A stretch of DNA of 5,929 bases, taken from contig JAEZOA010000107.1 in the NCBI GenBank assembly GCA_023441625.1, positions 1-5,929 on the forward strand, written 5' to 3'. Position 1 is the stretch's first letter. Every line of letters starts with the position of its first letter. Source of the DNA: Bacillota bacterium. Its GTDB lineage: Bacteria; Bacillota; Clostridia; Acetivibrionales; DSM-1351. This document shows positions 1-4,757 of this stretch, piece after piece. The notes beneath the pieces are model-generated. The model did not search any database and had not been told where the DNA came from. It saw only the letters and a list, made by a program, of their open reading frames with translations. Both the position numbers and the translations under genes were made by a program.

Positions 1-250
1 AAGTGGCCATATGTATGGGATAATTTGAAATTGCACCTTCCAGTTCCTTTCAATATGGCTTAATAATATGATTATATAATTTTAAATATAGTCAATTCAA
101 GATTAAATTCAAAAAGATGTATTTTCCGAGAGCTTCTTGGTTCATTTGGAATAAAAGTATTGAGTAAATCCTTAAAATTGATACTTTCAGTATAATCGCT
201 GGGCGGTTTTTACTTTTATGTAGTATAAAATCCGAAGCATTTTTGGACAC
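1..250. other. Non-coding flank left of the tRNA fragment
   Basis: I see no convincing gene here. The stretch is AT-rich and lies downstream of the 3' end of the tRNA-Arg fragment, so it is probably the resident chromosome or an older element end. It holds one copy of TGTAGTATAAA (219-229), the same motif found in the 18-bp repeats at 462 and 4675. Minus-strand open frames in it run through the terminator and tRNA sequence and have no family features. Confidence 0.5.
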
Positions 251-285
251 AAAAAAACCCCGAAAGTGGCTTCCCATCGGGGTTT
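251..285 (-). terminator. Rho-independent terminator after tRNA-Arg
   Basis: Read on the minus strand, AAACCCCGA (277-285) pairs perfectly with TCGGGGTTT (255-263), giving a 9-bp stem with a 13-nt loop, followed by a run of T (251-257). It lies immediately downstream of the tRNA 3' end and faces the same way, so it is most likely the original transcription terminator of the tRNA-Arg gene. Confidence 0.85.
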
Positions 286-286
286 C

Positions 287-336
287 TGGCGTTCCCGGCG
301 CGACTCGAACGCGCCACATCCCGCTTAGGAGGCGGT
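287..336 (-). tRNA. tRNA-Arg(CCU), 3' part only; integration-site remnant
   Basis: Read on the minus strand this is the 3' portion of a tRNA. It has an anticodon stem with 4 of 5 pairs (332-336 with 320-324), a 7-nt anticodon loop CTCCTAA with anticodon CCT (327-329), a 5-nt variable loop, a perfect T arm with GCGCG/CGCGC stem and loop TTCGAGT (298-314), the acceptor 3' strand CGGGAAC (291-297), G73 and an encoded CCA (287-289). The matching 5' half is absent: the sequence to the right gives no proper D arm, no U8 and no GG of the D loop. Tyrosine integrases often use tRNA 3' ends as attachment sites, and the break falls at the anticodon stem-loop, so I read this as an element-chromosome junction. 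The intact tRNA copy would be expected at the other end of the element, outside the window. Confidence 0.8.
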
Positions 337-392
337 ATGCCTATGGTTCGAAACACATCAGGCGGGAAGCCGAATGTGGCTGTTTAAAGGGG
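330..392 (+). repeat. Left copy of the att-associated direct repeat
   Basis: This segment starts at the edge of the tRNA anticodon loop with AGGCGG, then ATGCCTAT, GTTC, AGGC and CTGTTTAAAGGGG. It aligns in the same orientation with 4547-4605, roughly three quarters identical by eye, with mostly G/A and C/T differences. Short half-sites alternate in it: AGGC (330-333), GCCT (339-342) and AGGC (360-363). The position suggests the end of an integrated element abutting the tRNA target. Sequence left of 330 is tRNA in this copy but unrelated apart from CATCCC in the other. Confidence 0.65.
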
Positions 393-447
393 TTTAGAGC
401 GATTCTACTATGTCTATTTGGTCTATATATCCCCTCAAAATCCATGC

Positions 448-470
448 TATACTACAGAAAATGTAGTATA
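448..470. repeat. Perfect 9-bp inverted repeat, TATACTACA/TGTAGTATA
   Basis: TATACTACA (448-456) and TGTAGTATA (462-470) are exact reverse complements separated by GAAAA. The right arm is the start of the 18-bp direct repeat at 462-479. As it has no T-rich tail it is unlikely to be a terminator. Paired short repeats beside an attachment core are typical of integrase arm-binding sites, but that role is inferred from position only. Confidence 0.6.
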
Positions 471-479
471 AATGTAGTA
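462..479 (+). repeat. 18-bp direct repeat, left copy (putative arm-type site)
   Basis: The 18 bases TGTAGTATAAATGTAGTA are identical to 4675-4692. The repeat contains TGTAGTA twice, 11 bp apart, i.e. about one helical turn. It lies 132 bp from the AGGCGG of the left att-type repeat; the right copy lies 128 bp from its own AGGCGG, so the two regions are collinear. A role as integrase arm-type binding site is plausible but not demonstrated. Confidence 0.7.
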
Positions 480-660
480 GAACCAAACGGCTGTCCAGCC
501 ACTCTGTAGAATTAGTGTTTTTTCCTGACACCTTTATTTTTTTATTGATTATAAGTTATATAAAAAATGTTTAAACAAACTAGTTATTAGAAGAGAATCA
601 GATTTAAAGTAGAATTTTTTATTAGTGCACATGGATAGGTAATACTTCTTTAATTATAAA

Positions 661-1758
661 TCATGTTCCTATATTAACACTTCTATTAGAATTATCTGCA
701 TGTGACAGACTCTTTAACTTATTATTCATTAAATCTTCATAAGAATAATTATACCAATTTGAAATGCATCCACCGCCGCAAACCTCCCAGTGATCACAAT
801 TAGTACATTCATAACTGTTAGGAGGAGTTAATGCAAGCATTTGATAATATGATATAATCCTTTCACTGTTCCAATATTCCAATAATTCTGATGGGCTTGA
901 AAAATCTTCGCCATATTTACCAATTGGCGCCTGATGCATGGAATTGCATGGTATCACATTTGCATTTGTATCAAAGATAATTGAGTTTTGCTCAAATAGT
1001 TGACATGAGGAGGTAATGTGTAAATCATTTCTTAATCTGTTAACAAACTCGAAATCCCATGCGCACAATGGAAATGTTTGATGCAACAAGAAGTTATCAT
1101 GAGTTATTCTGCACAATTCTTCGTAATTCTTTTCAAAACCTTTAATAACATGAAAAACATTCTGCTCAATATCATAATTATTGTTGATCTCATTTCTATC
1201 TAGCGCAGAAAAATCATTACAAAAAGAAAAACGAAAATTTTCAGCACCACACTCTACTGCTTTACGAATCCCCTCAAGAAAATTATCAACATTATCACAA
1301 GTTATAACCATTGAAACAATGAACGGTATTTTCGTTTGTGCAACATTTTTTATAGCATTCATTACCTTGTCGTAAGCATCTACACTTGTACTATTTAAAA
1401 AATCCGTTTGTGAATAGCCCTTTAAAGAAACGTCTATATTTGATAATCCTGAATAAATCAGCTTATCCAAATATGCCTTATTATCTAATGCAATACCGTT
1501 AGTGATAAGAGTAGTATTTAGAGTTAATTCATTAGCGTAATTTACAATCTTATTCAACTCATCATCGCAGGTAGGCTCACCTCCAATAAAGAGGACATCT
1601 TTTGCACCTATAGAATATACCAGTTCTAACAATTTAAGAGCCAGATCCAAATTCATGTTGTCAGAAAGCCTGTATCCCGTGCTTTGGGCATAACACCATT
1701 TGCATCGAAGATTACAATTCCGGTTTAGTGTTATCCAGGCTCTTTTTATCATTTTCAC
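661..1758 (-). CDS. Radical SAM/SPASM peptide maturase (cassette 1)
   Basis: This is a 365-residue protein if started at GTG 1756-1758. Radical SAM/SPASM enzymes use an SAM-binding 4Fe-4S cluster plus auxiliary clusters to build thioether or other crosslinks on ribosomal peptides in the cytoplasm. The N-terminus reaches the CNLRCKWC cluster motif (C15, C19, C22) almost at once, followed by GGEP (59-62), the SAM-binding motif. The C-terminal SPASM part has Cys at about 252, 271, 318, 321, 327 and 331, ending CTNC-x5-CGGGC. I chose the GTG because AGGAGG (1767-1772) lies 8 nt upstream; ATG 1750-1752 is 14 nt away and TTG 1798-1800 has no visible site. It overlaps the upstream Cys-rich peptide gene by 47 bp, which argues for coupled translation and for that peptide being its substrate. 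There is no N-terminal recognition domain comparable to that of the second maturase. The exact family is not assigned. Confidence 0.88.
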   Translation of the reverse strand: MKMIKRAWITLNRNCNLRCKWCYAQSTGYRLSDNMNLDLALKLLELVYSIGAKDVLFIGGEPTCDDELNKIVNYANELTLNTTLITNGIALDNKAYLDKLIYSGLSNIDVSLKGYSQTDFLNSTSVDAYDKVMNAIKNVAQTKIPFIVSMVITCDNVDNFLEGIRKAVECGAENFRFSFCNDFSALDRNEINNNYDIEQNVFHVIKGFEKNYEELCRITHDNFLLHQTFPLCAWDFEFVNRLRNDLHITSSCQLFEQNSIIFDTNANVIPCNSMHQAPIGKYGEDFSSPSELLEYWNSERIISYYQMLALTPPNSYECTNCDHWEVCGGGCISNWYNYSYEDLMNNKLKSLSHADNSNRSVNIGT

Positions 1759-1972
1759 AAGGCATACCTCCTCGTTCCATTTTTTTAGGAGCAAATACAA
1801 ACTCTATGCCTCTGCATGCCCCCCCACAGTCTCCACAAGCTCCACAAGCTCCGCAATCTCCACAAGGGGAAGACATATTGGTAAACCTATAGTTTACTGG
1901 GAAACCATGGACTTGTTTCAGAAAGGGGGTCTTTGATTTTTGAAGTAAAGCTATTGCCCGTTCAATATCCAT
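1712..1972 (-). CDS. Cys-rich precursor peptide with CxxC ladder (cassette 1)
   Basis: This is an 86-residue ORF that I do not recognise as a named family. It begins MDIERAIALLQKSK, a leader-like, probably helical segment, and continues to a core with Cys at 37, 40, 43, 46, 49 and 53 separated almost only by Gly, Ala and Asp (CGDCGACGACGDCGGAC). A hydrophobic patch IEFVFAP follows, then a charged tail with a seventh Cys at 72. Regular CxxC spacing next to a radical SAM/SPASM gene is what is expected of a sactipeptide- or ranthipeptide-type precursor. An AAAGGA element lies about 12 nt before the ATG. The last 15 codons overlap the maturase gene and contain its ribosome-binding site, so part of the C-terminal tail may be shaped by that overlap. 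A run of seven G interrupts the core coding sequence (1819-1825). An alternative is a metal-binding small protein. Confidence 0.75.
   Translation of the reverse strand: MDIERAIALLQKSKTPFLKQVHGFPVNYRFTNMSSPCGDCGACGACGDCGGACRGIEFVFAPKKMERGGMPCENDKKSLDNTKPEL
1767..1772 (-). promoter_or_regulatory. Ribosome-binding site of cassette 1 maturase, inside the peptide gene
   Basis: AGGAGG on the minus strand lies 8 nt before GTG 1756-1758, the ideal distance. It decides the start of the maturase, since the other in-frame starts are too far from it or upstream of it. It also encodes part of the peptide's ERGGMP segment, so ribosomes finishing the peptide pass over it. Confidence 0.8.
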
Positions 1973-2025
1973 AATGGCATTCCATCCTTTATAAAATATT
2001 TTTCAAAAAGTTGATATCTACTCGG

Positions 2026-2463
2026 CTACTTCCACTTATTGTATATTGCCTCATAATGTTCATAAACATCACACATTTTTGGGTTGTTAACTTTTATATA
2101 ATTTATTAAAGGGCTTAATCGATCATACGCGTCTACAACAAGATGCCGATAAAATCTTTTTATAATGTTTTCTTCAATATAACCTTTTAAGATTTTTAAT
2201 GACATTGTTTCCAAGACATTTAATACTTGATATACGCTCTGTTTATTATTTGCCATGTACTCATTAATTTGTGAAGGATCAATAAGAGTAAATCCAACCA
2301 ATTTTAATTCGTCTGGTACTTCAGGTGAGGTTAATTTAATATATAGATCATCAAATACTTTAAAAGTCTCAGTTCTTTTATTCCACCTTGCTATAAAAAC
2401 AGTTCCCCATAATGAAACGATTAATGCACAAAAAGATACAGCAAGTGCAATCCAAGCTTCCAT
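2026..2463 (-). CDS. Small membrane-anchored protein, DUF4760-like
   Basis: This is a 145-residue protein. One hydrophobic segment at about residues 4-24 (WIALAVSFCALIVSLWGTVF) is followed by ARWNKR, so a single N-terminal transmembrane helix with the rest probably cytoplasmic is likely. The remainder is helical and charged; the region around VLNVLETMSLKILKGYIEE, about 80-98, recalls the DUF4760 family, whose function is unknown. The start is secure: AAAGGAGG (2470-2477) sits 6 nt before the ATG. It is the first gene of the minus-strand group, with 53 bp to the Cys-rich peptide gene, so co-transcription is likely. A role in self-protection against the peptide product, or in sensing, is possible but nothing in the sequence proves it. 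Confidence 0.7.
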   Translation of the reverse strand: MEAWIALAVSFCALIVSLWGTVFIARWNKRTETFKVFDDLYIKLTSPEVPDELKLVGFTLIDPSQINEYMANNKQSVYQVLNVLETMSLKILKGYIEENIIKRFYRHLVVDAYDRLSPLINYIKVNNPKMCDVYEHYEAIYNKWK

Positions 2464-2549
2464 ATCACCCCTCCTTTAAGTTAACCTAATAAGTAAATCT
2501 TATAAAACTTCTAATAAATACTAGGCTAAATAAGTAATTTATTAAGTAT

Positions 2550-2579
2550 ATTATAAATCTTCACATTTCATTATGCCAT
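2550..2579 (-). promoter_or_regulatory. Possible promoter for the minus-strand operon
   Basis: On the minus strand TATAAT (2550-2555) is preceded, 18 nt upstream, by ATGGCA (2574-2579), which matches four of six -35 consensus bases. Transcription would start near 2543, about 80 nt before the ATG at 2463. The surrounding DNA is very AT-rich, so a chance match is quite possible. Confidence 0.35.
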
Positions 2580-2605
2580 ACATTTACTACATATAATTAC
2601 TGTAA

Positions 2606-2658
2606 TTTGATTTTAACAATCAAAATAATTGTTAATATAATAATATATTTATTGTTAA
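2606..2658. promoter_or_regulatory. Cluster of inverted and direct repeats, ATTGTTAA half-sites
   Basis: The octamer ATTGTTAA occurs at 2628-2635 and 2651-2658, 23 bp apart, or about two helical turns, and inverted as TTAACAAT at 2613-2620, forming a perfect 8-bp inverted repeat with a 7-bp spacer. A second perfect inverted repeat, TTTGATT/AATCAAA with a 5-bp gap (2606-2624), overlaps it. Placed between two divergent gene groups, this looks like operator DNA for a dimeric regulator. No regulator gene is visible nearby, and AT-richness raises the chance rate. Confidence 0.45.
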
Positions 2659-2664
2659 AAGTAA

Positions 2665-2678
2665 AATTGCTAGCAATT
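2665..2678. promoter_or_regulatory. Perfect 14-bp palindrome AATTGCTAGCAATT
   Basis: All seven base pairs are self-complementary with no spacer. It lies in the divergent intergenic region, 7 bp from the last ATTGTTAA half-site, and has no T tail, so a protein-binding site is more likely than a terminator. Confidence 0.45.
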
Positions 2679-2828
2679 AACATCAGGTGCTTAATTCCAT
2701 TAAACAGGTAATAAGCAATTGTGTTGTTATGTAAAGTTGTAGTTTTCATAGCTGATAATTACAGAAAAATAAAATGAATAGGTTTACCTTATTCCTAATG
2801 AATAAGAGAAGATAAAAGTAATTAGACC

Positions 2829-2857
2829 TTGTTAAAATATAACTATTATATTATAAT
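2829..2857 (+). promoter_or_regulatory. Sigma-A type promoter of cassette 2
   Basis: TTGTTA (2829-2834, four of six consensus bases) and TATAAT (2852-2857, six of six) are separated by exactly 17 nt. Transcription would begin near 2864, about 30 nt before the TTG start proposed for the maturase. The promoter also shows that the upstream in-frame TTG at 2829 is the -35 box rather than a start codon. Confidence 0.6.
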
Positions 2858-2894
2858 TATTAAAATAAACTATTTTTTATGGTTGGTATTAAAA

Positions 2895-4226
2895 TTGGTT
2901 TTATCTAAATATTTTCATAGCATACCAGTCGGCTTTAATCAATATGCAGTTTTTAATTCGCTGATTATGGATGTTATATATGTTTCTGAAAGAGAACTAC
3001 AAATAATAACATCGCCTAATGAAGATGATAACGTATTTAGTACTCAAATGAAAGCGATTGGTGTTTGGGTAAATAATCATGATGTTGACAAGGCTGCATT
3101 ACAATTACTTCGTTCAGAATATAAAGCAAGTCAGAAAAAAATAGAAATACTATACTTAATTGTAACCCAAGGATGTAATCTGGGTTGTAAATATTGTTTT
3201 TTAGAAAATGAATATGCAAACTGGTCTGTTCAGATGATGTCATGGAAAACAGCTAAAATTGCAATAGATAAATTTATTGATTATATTAAAGTGAACTCAA
3301 TTACAAAACCCCTTATCGTATTTTTTGGAGGCGAACCTTTACTTAATTGGGGTATCATACATCAGGTTGTTATATATTGCGAACATTACAATTCTAAATC
3401 GAACGAAGATGCTCGAATAAGGTTTTCGATTATTACAAACGGAACTATGCTGAACGATGATATAGCAGAATTTCTTCATAATTACAATATTGGAACTGCG
3501 ATATCTATCGATGGTCCAAAAGAATTGAATGATAAAAATAGAGTCTATAAATCTTCTCCAAAAAGCGTATATGATTCTGTCCAAAAAAACATAAATATAT
3601 TAATAGAACACAAATGCAGTTTCGGCTTATCACTAACATTATCACCAGAACTATTAATTTGTAAAGAGCATCTAGTCCCTTGGTTAAAAGAAATGAATGT
3701 TGCTAATATTTTTACCAATCTCTTTCATTACTCAAAAAATGATAACAATTGGAAAGATCATTATAAAGCATCGGCAAGTTTAATAACAGACCAATTTATA
3801 CAGCTTTATGATGCTAGAATATATAATGGACGACCAATCAGACAAGCTGAGAGTATTATTTCCGGTCGTTTTAAATTCTCTGATTGTGCAGGAGTTGGAT
3901 TGAACCAATTATCAATTAAGCCTGATGGAGAAATACGAGTATGTCAATGTGATTATGAAAGTTCAGATAATCATTTAGGAAACATTTTATACGATAATAT
4001 TGAAGAACTACTATCATTGGATAATAGCAGATGGATTAATAAGACTCCCATTATGCGTGATGAATGCCAACATTGTGAAGCTTTATTTTGCTGTGGAGGT
4101 GGTTGTATAACCCAATCGAGAATTCTCTTCACAAATGAACAAATTGATTACAGCTACTGCATTTATGCAAAACATATTTTGAAATGGATTTTAGAAAAAA
4201 ATTATAATGAGGAGGATAAACAATGA
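2895..4226 (+). CDS. Radical SAM/SPASM peptide maturase (cassette 2)
   Basis: This is 443 residues from TTG 2895. An N-terminal domain of about 90 residues starts LSKYFHSIP and contains FNSLIMDVIYVSERE, a pattern usual in front of peptide-modifying radical SAM domains. The radical SAM domain has CNLGCKYC (C94, C98, C101) and GGEP (145-148). The SPASM region has Cys at about 331, 350, 352, 391, 394, 399, 400 and 404, ending CQHC-x4-CCGGGC, plus C422. Thus it probably installs crosslinks on the small Cys-rich peptide encoded directly behind it, whose ATG overlaps its stop. The start is uncertain: the frame stays open upstream to a TTG at 2829, but that region translates to Ile/Leu/Tyr-rich filler and contains the promoter; no strong ribosome-binding site precedes 2895, and ATG 2970 would remove conserved-looking residues. 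The enzyme differs clearly from the minus-strand maturase, so this is not a recent duplication. Confidence 0.88.
   Translation: MVLSKYFHSIPVGFNQYAVFNSLIMDVIYVSERELQIITSPNEDDNVFSTQMKAIGVWVNNHDVDKAALQLLRSEYKASQKKIEILYLIVTQGCNLGCKYCFLENEYANWSVQMMSWKTAKIAIDKFIDYIKVNSITKPLIVFFGGEPLLNWGIIHQVVIYCEHYNSKSNEDARIRFSIITNGTMLNDDIAEFLHNYNIGTAISIDGPKELNDKNRVYKSSPKSVYDSVQKNINILIEHKCSFGLSLTLSPELLICKEHLVPWLKEMNVANIFTNLFHYSKNDNNWKDHYKASASLITDQFIQLYDARIYNGRPIRQAESIISGRFKFSDCAGVGLNQLSIKPDGEIRVCQCDYESSDNHLGNILYDNIEELLSLDNSRWINKTPIMRDECQHCEALFCCGGGCITQSRILFTNEQIDYSYCIYAKHILKWILEKNYNEEDKQ
4210..4215 (+). promoter_or_regulatory. Ribosome-binding site of the cassette 2 peptide
   Basis: AGGAGG lies 7 nt before the ATG at 4223, inside the last codons of the maturase gene. 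This strong site, plus the ATGA overlap, indicates that the 62-residue ORF is truly translated, probably at a higher rate than the weakly started enzyme. Confidence 0.8.
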
Positions 4227-4411
4227 AAAAGGCTATCTTTTCTGAAGGAAAACTTGCAAATGTTATTAATGCAGAAAAAATTGATATGGGTATTTGTACA
4301 TGTCCAACAAATTGTGATTGCCGTCAAAAATGTTGCGATTCCAGTTCAGCAAAAATGGATCAGATAAAACTGATTTATAAAAAACAAAATATACCTGATA
4401 AGAATAATTAA
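4223..4411 (+). CDS. Cys-rich precursor peptide (cassette 2)
   Basis: This is a 62-residue peptide. A leader-like part (1-22, MKKAIFSEGKLANVINAEKI) precedes a Cys-dense core, CTCPTNCDCRQKCC, with Cys at 25, 27, 31, 33, 37 and 38; a Ser-rich, then Lys/Asn-rich tail without Cys follows. Its ATG overlaps the maturase TGA (ATGA) and it has an AGGAGG site 7 nt upstream, so it is translationally coupled and very likely the substrate of that enzyme. Clostridia are known to carry several families of small Cys-rich peptides paired with SPASM enzymes; I cannot assign this one. The enzyme-then-peptide order is the reverse of the other cassette. Nothing suggests a signal peptide. An alternative is a metal-binding (metallothionein-like) peptide, but the context favours a RiPP precursor. 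Confidence 0.78.
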   Translation: MKKAIFSEGKLANVINAEKIDMGICTCPTNCDCRQKCCDSSSAKMDQIKLIYKKQNIPDKNN

Positions 4412-4546
4412 GCAAGCGTCATTTATGTTCCTACGTATGTGCCTTATCAGCCTTGTTGATTTCAGAATCACCAAAGAGCGTGGTCAGGTTTATTTTTGTA
4501 TTGCCAGATACCGTGCCAGAGATAACATGTTAAGTTATCATCCCCC
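4412..4546. other. Non-coding spacer after cassette 2
   Basis: I see no gene here. A plus-strand open frame from 4425 to 4631 crosses the repeat below, has no ribosome-binding site and no recognisable family features. The base composition rises compared with the cassette genes, so the edge of the AT-rich cargo is probably close to 4411. I find no clear terminator directly after the peptide gene. Confidence 0.4.
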
Positions 4547-4605
4547 AGGCGGCATGCCTATAGTTCAAATATATAGGCAGAAAGGCCAAAAGGCCTGTTT
4601 TAAGG
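4547..4605 (+). repeat. Right copy of the att-associated direct repeat
   Basis: This aligns with 330-392 in the same orientation and starts at the same AGGCGG. It contains a perfect 7-bp inverted repeat GCCTATA/TATAGGC (4556-4562 and 4572-4578, 9-nt spacer), decayed to GCCT/AGGC in the left copy. A further small hairpin, AGGCC-AAAA-GGCCT followed by GTTTT (4583-4600), could act as a weak plus-strand terminator. There is no tRNA sequence to its left apart from CATCCC (4539-4544), so it is not an intact tRNA junction. It stands about 150 bp from the integrase stop codon, the usual place for an attachment site. Confidence 0.6.
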
Positions 4606-4674
4606 GATATTTACGGCTTCAACTAAGTTAAATTCATCAAAAAGCCTTCACTCGTACATGCTTTTATTTCAAAG

Positions 4675-4692
4675 TGTAGTATAAATGTAGTA
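4675..4692 (+). repeat. 18-bp direct repeat, right copy (putative arm-type site)
   Basis: This is an exact copy of 462-479 (TGTAGTATAAATGTAGTA). It lies between the right att-type repeat and the integrase 3' end, where arm-type integrase-binding sites commonly are. Confidence 0.7.
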
Positions 4693-4757
4693 TTGAAGAG
4701 TTTTAACCCAGCTGAAACCGTAAAATATGATGACATAAGCTGTGTTTATTGACCTTT

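Noticed and set aside
219..229. A CRISPR array based on the TGTAGTATAAA repeats
   Set aside because: Copies are few, unevenly spaced by kilobases and tied to att-type sequence; there are no regular spacers and no cas genes.
92..319. Minus-strand open frame of 75 codons
   Set aside because: It starts inside the tRNA T arm, crosses the terminator and has no ribosome-binding site or family features.
287..377. A complete functional tRNA-Arg with the sequence GCTTCCCG as its 5' acceptor strand
   Set aside because: TTCCCG at 365-370 on the minus strand can pair with the acceptor 3' strand, but the D arm, U8 and D-loop GG are missing and the right repeat copy does not keep the pairing, so chance is likelier.
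243..509. Plus-strand open frame of 88 codons
   Set aside because: It runs through the terminator, the tRNA fragment and the integration repeats and has no coding features.
1759..1830. Frameshift fusion of the peptide to the maturase through the G7 tract
   Set aside because: The maturase frame has a TAG just downstream of the tract, before the enzyme's own start, so slippage would truncate and not fuse.
1700..1936. Plus-strand open frame opposite the Cys-rich peptide
   Set aside because: Shadow of the peptide gene on the other strand; Ser/Thr-rich only because it is complementary to Cys/Gly codons.
4425..4631. Plus-strand open frame of 68 codons after cassette 2
   Set aside because: No ribosome-binding site; it spans the right repeat, and its composition gives no sign of a protein.
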